NCBI GenBank assembly: GCA_947652605.1
Contig: OX393577.1
Location: forward strand, 4,836,868-4,900,867
Source of the DNA: Elmis aenea
Taxonomy: Eukaryota > Arthropoda > Insecta > Coleoptera > Elmidae
Reading direction: 5' to 3'
Length of the DNA stretch: 64,000 nt
The position numbers and the translations under genes are program-made. Below, piece after piece: positions 36,401 to 46,700 of the stretch. Numbering within the stretch: the stretch's first letter is position 1; each line of letters opens with the position of its first letter. The notes beneath the pieces are model-generated. The model had not been told where the DNA came from. It saw only the letters and a list, made by a program, of their open reading frames with translations, and ran no database searches.

Positions 36401-39272
36401 AAATTGGTATCGTAGTTCTTGTTTGTAACGACATCAAACGTTTGTTGCTCTTGGAGCGACTCAAAACGGCTCCAATCAGTGGTGGTCTCAAAAGTTCTAT
36501 TAATTTCGTCGTAAACTTTTGGCGTTTGTGACATAATCAAGATGTAGTTGTCATAGGTGATTGTGACGAAAGTACAGTAAGTTATGGTAACGACTGTGTT
36601 TGCGACGGGAATTTGAAGACACGTTTCGACGACCGAGAAGCTATCCCCGGGACCTATAATTTTTGATACGTTGGCGTTAGAAATTATGTGACAATAGCCG
36701 TGCTGAATTATATACATATGCGTTGCTAATTCTCCAGTTGCAGTAACCGTTGTTCTTGGAGGAAGAAGCTCAACTCGTACTTCCTCGACTGCGTTTGATA
36801 TGACTTCCTTGGGTAAATCTTTAAACAACGGTATGCTATTGACAAGATGTTTGTAACTTTCGTACTGGATAATTTTGTGAAGAGCCTTCGGTATTTCGAT
36901 ATCGTGCGTGGTCTTGTCAAACAAAGACATACCACGATCGTAAAGGACTTGCGAACGTATGTAATACAGCACCTTTTGCTGAAAATTCTTGTTCAAATTC
37001 AGGTCCGTCATTATATTTTGGATGTTCGTTACAGATCTATATAAGGTCAACGAGTCGTAGCGGCTTGAGTACTGCGAAGCGGTAGATTCCGCTAAGAAAA
37101 ACAGATAAAATAGCACGGCCAAAAAATGTAGCAAGATAAAAGCAGGATACAGCGAGGCATATTCGCCTTGCGCGTTCACCTCATAAGGAACCCCAAAAAA
37201 TGTCTGAACCACTACATATACAAATACAACAATTACTTCCATGGTGCCTCCACTTTTTAGGTTTTTCGTGAAAACCATATAACGATTATCCTCTTCGCAA
37301 ACATTCCCAAAACAAATTGTAGCGTACATCAACGTGGCATACACGTAGCCGGTGATAAACAGATACAGTATGAAGTGAATACAATTGTTTTTAAAGCTAA
37401 ACAAAACGGAGGTTTTCATGGAAAAAAATATCCAAACCTTGTTTAATTTTATGAAGCGATTCAGTTGCATTAAAGCAAAATCGTAGGATGCTAACTCTCC
37501 CACAACAAACCAGGCTAACAGTTCAATGGGGCACGCAGCTATTATCGACAAAATCAAATCGGATCTTGAGATTTTGTACATGGTGATTGATTCTATGTCC
37601 ATTAGGATTTCCTCTGGGGTTTGTACGGCGGTACTCATAGATATATAAATGTCCAAACACCATATTAACGTAATAAAGTATATGAAGAAAGTGTACCAAG
37701 CAGGTATCTTGGGAGAAAAAATCACACAGTACGGATAAAAGACGACGAGGATTAAGGTTAGAAAGACAATGATTCTATCCCATAATTTAACGATAATCGA
37801 AAATGGCTGTAAAATGCACGGACAGCTCGTTTTTAAAAACACTATGTCCGAGGCGAGATTTGCTTTCTCAGGAAGGGTAAGCATGCTCAAATATTTAGCG
37901 CAAAATACAAATTTCTTAAACAGCGCTGATGTAATGCGATCTTTCTCGTTTTGATGCTGTGTGACCAAAGTTGCACTTTCGTCATTTTGCATCATTAACC
38001 TGCGCAGAGTCGATTTTATCCATTTCAAAGTCAACACGCCTATTTTATAGGAAATATTATAGATTCTAGCCTGATAATTGGCGACTTTCACGTACTCCTT
38101 AGCATTGTCACATCTTTTTGTGATTATTGTACGCAGGTTTGCGAACTCATTGGGATACATTTTACGTGAATTGATGAAATCTCTTCTCTCCAAGAGGTGT
38201 ATTTGGCAGTAAGACTGGCACGTAACGATGCAAGAGGATGGATAGCTAACGAAAAGCGAAGTTTCGCCTATGCAGGTGCCTGCTGAAAACGAAAGGATCG
38301 GTGTTTCTCCGTCCTCTTCCGACAAAACTTGCAAAATGCCGCTTACGATGTATATCATTCGCGATTTGAATTTATCCTGCATGTAAATTACTTCCCCCGG
38401 GATCATAAACTGCTGCTTCATGAAAGTCGATATGTATCTAAGGAAGTGTACTTCTTGGTTGTAAAATAATTGTGAGTGTTTGAGGGCGTCCCATGATATA
38501 TCCAAACAAATTTCTTTGTACATGATTTCTGGGATTATGGAAAAGTTCTTTTTTGTCATAGTTATGCCGTTTCGGTTTTCCCAGTAAAAGTAGTAGAAAG
38601 TATCACAAGTTGAAGATAAAAGCGCGTCGTGGATTTGGTTGTCTTTCAGTGTTTTCTTGGTTTGCTCCATTTTATGTAAGAATAATTGGCGACTTCTGAT
38701 ACTTTTTATCTTGGCTCGTAAAAAAGATCCAGTGACTGGCCCGCGTATGTGAAGGAACACCACTAAGTTCACGATTATGAACGTCGTGTAGGAGTAAATA
38801 TTGCTTGATGCTATTGGCAAAGCTTTCGTTGAGATATATCCACTTGCAATGTATAGTGCTCTCATGAAATGACCGTGCTCGTCAAAACGACAATGCACTG
38901 CATTGTTGCACCACATGATATAATGAAGGCAACAAAACGTCACCAGGGCTAACGTGTAGAAAACAATAAATTCGAACAATGCTACTAGTCTAGGCATCAG
39001 TCCAACAGATTTGTTTAGGCGCGCGATGGCCTGGAGGATTCTTCCTACCCGAAGAATGTAGCGTAATCTCAGAGCATAAAGTACTTTCATGTTCCTACTT
39101 GCAATGACGTAGTATAGTGCATCCAGCGGTATCAATGAAATGGCTTCCAAAGTTAATAAAATTGAATTTCTTTCTTCGTACACGGGCTTCATATCTACCC
39201 AATTTATGTTTTTGTACAAAGTCATACACACAACATCTATTAGGTAGATTACATCCATGAAATATATAGGGC
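33412..39272 (-). CDS. Four-repeat CNG/HCN-like channel, exon 2, copy A
   Basis: One 5.86-kb exon encodes 1952 codons plus two bases of a split serine codon. Joined to exon 1 (41144-41393) the protein is about 2036 aa. It has four repeats of six membrane helices plus a CNBD-like domain. Full-length numbering: repeat 1 S2-S6 85-260 and CNBD 349-450; repeat 2 helices 581-812 and CNBD 895-995; repeat 3 1092-1338 and 1412-1515; repeat 4 1593-1832 and 1917-2020. S4 is arginine-rich in repeat 1 (ALRLRYILRVGRILQAIAR) and partly in repeats 3 and 4 (FLRWNRVLQFHR; YLRCNRLIRIFF); repeat 2 is weak. No pore loop has GYG: they read STKALPIASS, FFGVPYEVN, TMAGLGGYHH and TSTSVHNYYP. The architecture matches the tetra-repeat CNGK group; conductance is uncertain. 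The acceptor is TTTTAG/GC. The TTG-led MILG start of the longest open frame is intron sequence. Confidence 0.9.
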
Positions 39273-39495
39273 CTAAAATCAAAATAATGTATTATTGACG
39301 AAGAATTTTTTGAAAGGAATGTGTTTCTTAAACATTTTGATAAATATGCCTTCGATATAATTCCAAAATCGTTTTAGATTTAGGAACTTAATTTTGAATT
39401 AGATTTATGTTGTTTTGTTTGCTTGAAAGTTCACTCAGAGGCGTAGACTAGAGGGACGATGGGTCACATACTTCACTACACCTCTGGTTGTAGTT

Positions 39496-40676
39496 AAGGC
39501 CGTCGACAGACTAGTTCGGGCCCTGAGGCAAACAATTGATTATCGCGGAGGCAGGGGGATTAGGGAAGTGAGAACCCCCCTCATAGGGTTGAAATACTTT
39601 AGTAAAGGACCGGAGAGCTGTAAATTTTGTGTTCAAAAACTAAAAAAAGTGGCTTCTCGGCTCTTTTTACGTTTGTTAAGTTCCCCCATGAAAGCATCCT
39701 GCTGCTTAAAAAACAAAAAAAAAAGAGACTAATGACCTTAAATTATTAGTATATTAACTAGTTAACAAAAATGTTTGGCTTATATTGCAAGATAAACACT
39801 AAAACTTTTTTGCATAAATAATTATCATATTATTATCTAATACAAAAGTAAGTGATTAATTGACAGTATTTCAAAATTATTTATTTGATAAAAGAGTCAT
39901 TTAATAACAGTGAAGTTGGAGTCGGAAAAAAAGTACCGATTTCGACTCCGATTCTCACGTTCTCAGTATAACAAAAAATTGCGCGGTGGTCCTTTGTTTG
40001 GCGCAAAAATTAAACTCAAAATTTATTGATTTCTTTAGATGAATTTTCCTCATTTTATATTTCACACGCCATAAAATGTCTTAGTATTTAATTTTGTCGT
40101 AGTCAGAATCGGATTCGGAGTCGGAGTCGAATCTTTTTTACCGACTCCGCAGCTCTGCATAATAATGCTTCTATTCTACGATAATACACCTCTAAACTCT
40201 ACTCACTTCGCTACTAACGCATGCAACGTTAAACACAAGACGCAAATTTTTACACTGAAATTTAAAAATTTTCACCTTTTTTTAACGGTAAGATGTGTGC
40301 TGCGCTACAGGCCCGCGTCTAGCTCTTTTGGCGTCCTTGGGCACTAATATATTTCGTCCCCAATATTTCAATTTTTATAACGTTGATACAAGGGTAAAGG
40401 TACAGTTAAAGTAAGGTATCATCCACAATTGAAAAATAATTTTAAAAAGTATTTGATGATTTAAAAAAAAAACTATTTTGCAACATGAACAGGTACAAGC
40501 CGAGTCCTTTCGACGCGTCGGTGCCGTCGTGCACCGCACTAGTTTGCCCTTAAGCACGACGCGGGCCTGTTGCGATCCAACAAAACGCTTATCAGGAACC
40601 ATTGTTAAACAATAAACACATATTTAAAATCTTACGGCGCCCTGAGGCAGGCTGCCTCAATATTGTCGACGGCCTT
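39496..40676. mobile_element. DNA-transposon-like insertion within intron, copy A
   Basis: The ends AAGGCCGTCGACA (39496) and TGTCGACGGCCTT (40676) are inverted repeats. Next to them are CCCTGAGGCA blocks in both orientations. The interior has GAGTCGGAGTCG inverted motifs and no transposase. The same ends flank 49815-50771 in copy B, so the insertion predates the duplication. A hAT-type origin is a guess; no clean target duplication is visible. Confidence 0.6.
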
Positions 40677-40704
40677 GGCCAGTTAAGTGTAAATAAGAAG
40701 TTTT

Positions 40705-41109
40705 CCGACGACCACTATGTAAAGCGAGTAATTTCGCACGACTTACTACTACTGAAAATGACAAATTGCGCATGACACCGGAAATTGTGTGCAAAGTGCA
40801 CTTTGCGTGTGTAAAGTGACGATTTCCGCTACATTACACACGCTAAACGCGCTGTCAAGTTAACGTGAAGAAAATCTAACCTCACAAATGTCAAGTGTCA
40901 CCAACGTCAAAAAAATGTTATTTTCACAATTTTTTTGCAGAATTAATGATTATGTCTAAATGGTCGTCGGAAAAGCATAGTGTACAACTCGTGCTGAAAG
41001 AATATTTCACACTCGTATGACCGAGCCACTCGCCTGACGGCTCGTGGCTCAACTGTCGTACTCGTGTGAAATATTCAGCTTTCAGCACTAGTTGTCCAAT
41101 ATACTATTT
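40705..41109. mobile_element. 405-bp copy-A-specific insertion: two adjacent MITE-like palindromes
   Basis: This block is absent at the equivalent place in copy B (after 50785). The first part has inverted ends CCGACGACCACT (from 40705) and AATGGTCGTCGG (to 40970). The second (about 40979-41100) is a hairpin: TACAACTCGTGCTGAAAG against CTTTCAGCACTAGTTGT, and TTTCACACTCGTA against TACTCGTGTGAAA. It ends 29 bp short of the 5' splice site. Confidence 0.85.
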
Positions 41110-41143
41110 ACTTTGCTATTTAAGTCTGAAAACTTTAACTTAC

Positions 41144-41393
41144 TCATTAATGTTGGTGCATACTCCACAGGAATATTTTTACTATCGCTTGAGAAGGCAT
41201 ATGCGGCATCCAACATAACGAATATGTATGTGACGTAAGCACCAAGTATAACCGTCACGATAAACAGTGTTTGAAATTGTACCATCAATATATATTTCAA
41301 TCCAAAATGTTGCGAGATCCTATCTTGGTCAGGAACGTCTGAATTTGGGTGCTGGGGTCCAGCATCATCTTCGTCAGTTTTAATTGATTCCAT
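41144..41393 (-). CDS. Four-repeat CNG/HCN-like channel, exon 1, copy A
   Basis: Exon 1 encodes 83 codons plus one base: an acidic cytosolic start (MESIKTDEDDAGPQH), then helix S1 of repeat 1 at about residues 42-62 (TLFIVTVILGAYVTYIFVM) and a loop ending NIPVEYAPTLM. The ATG at 41393 has a good context (AAAATGG). A leucine-type TTG two codons upstream only makes the open frame look longer. Splicing to 39272 adds S2 (PIYFMDVIYLIDVV), giving the normal S1-S2 order of a CNG-type module that exon 2 alone lacks. Past the donor the frame reads on for about 20 codons into the intron and stops. One residue differs from copy B (Leu61 here, Val in B). Confidence 0.85.
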
Positions 41394-41451
41394 TTTCAAT
41401 TAATGTGATTTGTAATTGACGTTTGTTTGTTACATAATGTATTTATCTAAG

Positions 41452-41464
41452 GTTGCTTAGAAGC
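41452..41464 (-). promoter_or_regulatory. Candidate X-box (RFX site), copy A promoter
   Basis: In gene sense GCTTCTAAGCAAC fits the relaxed RFX consensus RYYNYY-N(1-3)-RRNRAC and ends 59 bp upstream of the start codon. A TATA-like TATATTTAA lies about 10 bp further upstream. RFX factors drive ciliary and sperm-flagellum genes in animals. The consensus is loose enough to occur by chance about once per 0.7 kb on both strands, so this is suggestive only. The site is identical at 51143-51155. Confidence 0.25.
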
Positions 41465-41618
41465 GTTTTTTTAAATATATTTTTTGTTATTGTCTTTTAA
41501 AGGATAGCGCACATTACTGCCAAAGCGGGTCGCATCGCATTAAAATGTGGAGTAATGTTTTCCTTGCATTTTTTGATCGACATTGCTTGTGAGTACACGT
41601 TTTGATAGTTCCGTATCT

Positions 41619-41825
41619 ATGGATGAAGTGGAGCTATGTGTATTGCTTTATAGTTGCTGCTCTATTTGTTACGCCAAATTCGTGAAACTGTTTGATGCAA
41701 ACATTTATTACAAAACCAAAAAAATGCTTCCACAAAATTTTGGAAAGCGTTCCTACACAATAGTACATCCTCTCTTTGTCCGTTTCATTCTATCATCTCA
41801 TCGCCACTATTACCATATTTTCTAA
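41619..41825 (+). CDS. Unrecognised short ORF divergent from the channel gene, copy A
   Basis: A 68-aa frame (MDEVELCVLLYSCCS ... SHRHYYHIF) starts 226 bp from the channel start codon on the opposite strand. It differs from its copy-B counterpart by two residues (Lys/Asn, Phe/Val). The MDEVELCVLLY start and nearby CGGGTCGCATCGCAT remind me of PIF/Harbinger element 5' ends, but there is no transposase domain. It may be a first exon, a transposon scrap or a chance frame. Confidence 0.25.
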   Translation: MDEVELCVLLYSCCSICYAKFVKLFDANIYYKTKKMLPQNFGKRSYTIVHPLFVRFILSSHRHYYHIF

Positions 41826-42053
41826 ATCCTCTTCCGCTTGTTTTATGTTTGCCCTCTTAGAAAGTTTAGAATAATTTATGTGGATTTATGTGAGCCATCA
41901 CCACAGTGTTCAGAAGTTGGTTCAGGAATTGATGAAGTGATTAGTTTGGAGTGTTGGATTAACAGGTTATTTTATAGTATTTAAACATTCGCACTGTAAC
42001 CGTAAAATACATTTTTGAGGTTAAGTTTTACCACGTGTTTTCAATTTTAAAAA

Positions 42054-42152
42054 TGAGTGAACACGAAAGCATTAGCATGTCGGTTGATGATGTAATAGCC
42101 AATGCAGTAAAAGCTATGATAGTTAGTGAGAACGCTAGAATGAAATTTTAAA
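42054..42152 (+). pseudogene. Short ORF MSEHESIS..., truncated in copy A
   Basis: 32 codons (MSEHESISMSVDDVIANAVK ...) end at a stop after MKF. In copy B a length difference in the adjoining A-run lets the same start continue to 59 codons (51744-51923). I recognise no domain. The acidic N-terminus could be the start of a protein whose other exons are not in the window. One copy is frameshifted relative to the other. Confidence 0.3.
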
Positions 42153-42659
42153 AAAATGGCGGCTTTTATATCAAATTTCGATTGAAGTCCTGAGTCGGAC
42201 ATCGATATGTGGTTTAGTCAGATATCAATAGTGAAAAACACTTATCAAGTGGAAGGAAGATATTGCCATGCTCCTAGTTGTTGTTGGAAAACTTTCAGAT
42301 AGTCTTGAAGTATTACACTTATGGCATGAAATTGTCGGCCAAATACAGATTTGTTAGAAAATTATGCTTGGTTTTCTGTAATTTTTTTATATTTTTAGTT
42401 TGAATAGTTAAACCATTTATACAGCCTTATTGGACTATTATTGGATATTAACATTTCTAAACCATAAAAACATATGAAGGAGATTTATGCATATATAACA
42501 TTGTACCAATCAAGGTGAATAATATTGGTTGAATATTTTTTTAATTGTGTATAGTATACATTTCACCAATATCGATACGGTATATTAATCTAATATTATT
42601 TAATAATACAGATCGTTTATTAAAAAATGTTATAGGATTAATATTAATTAAAAATATTT

Positions 42660-43000
42660 CACCAATATTAAAAAATGTCAATTCTACCCAATATGAACAT
42701 AAACAAACCATGGCAACCACCAAAATGAATCCTTTTATATTGGAATATTTGATGGTTCATCTAACTTATTTTATTTTTTCTCAAAAACGGCAAGTTTTAC
42801 GAGAAAAACTAAGGAATAAACAAAGTTTTTTACTAAATTGGACAGTCTTAGCTACAACTTGGCGAAAAAAAATCTGTTTTAAACACTTTCATTTATTTGT
42901 TGTGACGTTACCGATATTTTTTTTTAAATTGGCTGGTATAATTTTTGTGGTGTATTCTTGTAGAGGATTTATAGTACTTTTCAACGGTCTAGACTTTTAG
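42660..43000 (+). repeat. Single remaining arm of a foldback element, copy A
   Basis: The sequence from GTCAATTCTACCCAATATG through the MNPFILEYL frame matches the right arm of the foldback at 53650-54035 in unit B. The left arm is missing here, so only half of the palindrome is left. The 151-codon open frame across this region has no domain and is not called as a gene. Confidence 0.75.
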
Positions 43001-43730
43001 TAGGGTTATACTATGAAATGTTTGCAAAAATGCAAAAAACTAGTTGAGAGTAGAAGACCATTAATCAAAACTTTTGTTAAAATAACTCATGAACAAGCAA
43101 CCTAAAAAACACTTGCTTAACTGTAAGTCAGTGGAATCTGAATAACTATTACTAATGGGGACACAGCTATTGGATATTAAACCACAACGATAAAAAAAAT
43201 TGGAATAAAGAAATTGCTCAAACTGTGAGCCATTGTTGGCCATTTTACGCTGAATTTGCATCGCTCTGATTAATTCTTTATTTAAAAACCTTCTTTTAAT
43301 TTTTTGTAAATGCTTCCAAGTAGTTCAACATTTTGTGAAAAATAAAAATTAAAAAATAAACAAATCTTTTATATTCGCTTAATAAGTTTGTTTTCTTTTT
43401 TTCAAGCTTCGTCCTTACACAATTATAAAATCTGTTAAAAAGCATTTGGATTACTTCAATAAAAACATGCACCAACAAAACTAAAAGTTCTTCCTTCCTT
43501 ATTAAACAAATCTTTTTTCTTCAATTTTTAAAATGACTGTCGCTTAAGCAAAGATAATATTGTTTTACTGTTTAATCAGCTTGCTTCTTATTTTTTAAAA
43601 AGTTTTGATGTATGCATTTTAAGAAACACGTACTGAAAAACAAACCTTTTTTATAACTTAATTTTAATCGCAGTGAGTTTTTGGCATACCAAATAACAAT
43701 ATCAAGAACATTATATTTTATTATATAGCA

Positions 43731-46700
43731 TTATATATTCTTCTTAAAGATTATAGTCTCTGAAGCAGGAAAGAACTCAAGTAAATGAATCCAAGAATCT
43801 CTCTTTAAAACCAAAACAACAGTTTTCTGATTGGCTCTGTAAGTGTATCTATGTCCAGTTCTGGGAAACAATCCTTGCCTTAGACCAAACATTTCACCGG
43901 AATGCAAAACTTTGACGATTGTTTCGCTGTACATGGTGTCTTCGCTCATTACTTCCACCTGTCCTTGGTGGATGAAATACATGCACTCGTCAATGTCGTT
44001 AATAAACGCTATGTAATCTCCCTGGAAAAACGTTCTGGTACGAAAATAAGCTGCCATTTGCCTTAGAAGATCAACGTGGCAATTTTTAAAGAGTCTGTGT
44101 CGCCGCAAATAGAACCCGAACATGGAGTTAAGAACTCCTTCGCGAAGATAGTATGGTGCCTGTTCGAGCATGCTAGGAAATTGAAGTCCGTTTTGCCGGT
44201 CCCATAAAAGTGTAACGTACAGCAAGACTCTATCAACAAGCGCTGGCGACGTTTTTTCTCTAACCATATGTGTTTTCAATTTTCGAATGCCCGTATCGTA
44301 CTTACCCTTGTGAAAATCTACGGTCTCTAAGGTGGCGCAAGTTTCTGCCATAAATGTGGCTACGGCGAATTTTGCTACGACCATTAGAATAATGCATGCA
44401 ATGATGAGCAGACTTGAGTTGGGATAATAATTGTGAACGCTTGTTGATGTAAAAACAAACAGTACAGTCCGTAACTGTGAGACAAACAATAAAAATTTTG
44501 TAGAAGAACTCATCCCTTGAAAGTTACAATCTAGTGGAGGATGGACGTTAAGTGTACGATTAATACAGCTACATATTGTCAAAAGACTAGCGAGAAAATG
44601 GATGGTTAATACGCCGCAAAGACTTACGTACGCAATTCTCATGGCATAAACAGTGATGTTCAATTTTTGGTTCATTTCGCGAAAGTAGTGTATAGCGAAA
44701 AATATTCTGATTAAGCGATTGCAGCGAAGGTAGGTCCAAATCATCCAAACGTAATTTTTTCTCAAAAAGATTACCGTGAAGAGCTCTAAAGGAACTACCG
44801 ACGCCAATTCAGGTAGAAATCCCCAAGGACCATTACGGTAGTGTACGGCGATTTTCCTCCTATCCATTATTAACATTCCAAATTCATCTTCGTAGGCCGT
44901 GTGGAATTTTAAATAAATATTTATTATAAACAGGACGTCATTGAAATACAGTATCGAAATCATTGTGGTGGTAGTATCCTGCATCGTTTTTTGGTATATT
45001 TCAAACAAATAGCCAACTAGGCATACAGCGGTAAGAAAAAATATGTTATAAATTTTCAAGGCCAAGTTAGGTTCATATATGCGAAAAATTCTGCTCGCTT
45101 TAGAAACCTTTTTAATTGGAACATGTGTTGCCTTGCTTTTGAATCCTGGGCGATGTTGTTGAGCGGTATTTTTTTTAGTTTCTATTTGAATTACTTTTTC
45201 TGGTATTATAGTAGGCAAAACGCCCCCCACAAGATAATCTGTGTGCATAGCTGTTAGCTTACGAAATTTATTATTTAAATGATAATAGTTGGCGAGGACT
45301 TTGTAGAACTCCGGACTTTCTATGGTTAGGAGTTCGATGTGACCTTTTGCAACCATAGTAAGTGTCTGGCGACTTCTGTTGCAGTCGCTGAGGTTACCAA
45401 ATAAACTACCTGGAGGTAGAATTAATAGACGGCTGTAGTCGGGTCCTAAGACTTCCACTTGCCCTTTGTATACAAAAAATATTCTGCTGTTAATATCATT
45501 GACGCGCGCTATCACGCCCCTATTCATGATTATTTCGTGATTAGTCGAAAGAAGAAAGCTCCTTAAAAAAAAAATGCTCGTGTTTCCAAAGATGGTAGAT
45601 TCTTGCAACACTTTTCCATAAATTTCGAACAATATGTCTTTTTTAATCCCCGTATTAAACGTCTTAATAGTCCTTTGAACATTTTTTCCCTTCGTTTTCC
45701 GCCAAAAAAATTCAAAATGCTCAATTACTTCGTGTTTTAATATCGGATCGATTTGTCTGTACTTAAGAAACAAGACCAGGTTTTGCATAGCTCGTTGAAA
45801 ATTCGTTAAATCGGTATTTCTGGATAAGCACGACGATATAAGAGCTCCAAATACGTAAATGAAAAAAATAGTTCCGACAACCGTCAACGCAACTGTTCGA
45901 AACAACTCTAGAATTGTATGGTGATGGTAACCACCGAGTCCTGCCATTGTAAAAATCCCTGTGATGTGGTAAACGCCGTATAAGTAAGTGCGAAGCGGCG
46001 TTAAGGGTTTTGAAAAATTAGAATTTGTTATCCACGAGCCCGCTGAACATTCTACATCGCCTTCGATTGAAGTCTTCACTAATTCGAATGTACAGTCCAT
46101 GTTTATGACAAACGAAGCCAAGAAGTTTATAAGGATAAGGCAGTGTGGCAAATGTTTTATTATTAACCAGCTTTTCCTGGGCGACACGGAAGTCCTCTCG
46201 TAATGTTGTAAACCGCCAAGCACGCGGTGGAATTGCAATACACGATTCCATCGCAAAAATGTTAATTGTCTTACCGATATATCTTGGGTAAATAGGTACG
46301 CTATTCTAGCAATTGGAAACACGCCAAAGAGGTCTACGACAAAGCCGTGGGTCCAGTAGTGCACGATCGTTTTCAACGGATGAGTAATTTCTACGTTATT
46401 GTCGTCAAAATAACTGATATGATGCCGGACGTATATATCAATATACCCCATAATGTCCAGAAAGTAAAGGAAATACCACAACGCACAATTTGTACATTGG
46501 TTAATGATTGGAATAGGATACAAAAATGCCGAGAAAATTGCAAACACGTATCGCGCGAATTCCCAATACCTAATAAATTTTCCGTACGGGGTGATAATGT
46601 GCCTCAACATTATATAACGAATAAAACCGAAACTACCAAGACTGTCAAAATAAGTGTGATAATCCCTGTACTCTTTGGTATCAACATCTAATTTGTATCC

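Larger units (their letters stand above)
39273..41143 (-). other. Phase-1 intron of channel gene copy A (1871 nt)
   Basis: The donor GTAAGT (41138-41143) follows codon-split ...ATGA, and the acceptor TTTGATTTTAG ends at 39273. Joining A to GC makes a serine codon and keeps the frame from S1 into S2. The intron holds a transposon-like segment shared with copy B (39496-40676) and a 405-bp insertion unique to this copy (40705-41109). It also keeps 223 bp (39810-40032) missing from copy B. Confidence 0.85.
32926..43237. repeat. Tandem segmental duplication, unit A
   Basis: About 10.3 kb collinear with unit B (43241-54430) from CATTTTAGGCTGAATTTGC to CTGTGAGCCATTGTT. Each unit holds the whole two-exon channel gene, its 3' flank and about 1.8 kb of 5' flank. 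Three bases (43238-43240) separate the units. The coding exons differ at only about 40 positions by rough eye count. The main differences are indels in the intron and in the 5' flank. Confidence 0.93.

Noticed and set aside
35669..38000. Plus- and minus-strand small ORFs inside the channel exons, and their copies in unit B
   Set aside because: They overlap the channel frame antisense or out of frame and have no domain.
39273..39282. TTG-initiated start (MILG/MIVG) for the 1956-codon channel frames
   Set aside because: The first bases are intron: they form a polypyrimidine-AG acceptor. Exon 1 supplies the missing N-terminus and helix S1 in frame.
42545..43000. 151-aa and 91-aa ORFs (also 53919-54194) with hydrophobic, Lys-rich sequence
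   Set aside because: They lie on an arm of a foldback element and show no recognisable domain. Their duplication follows the unit duplication and is not evidence of selection.
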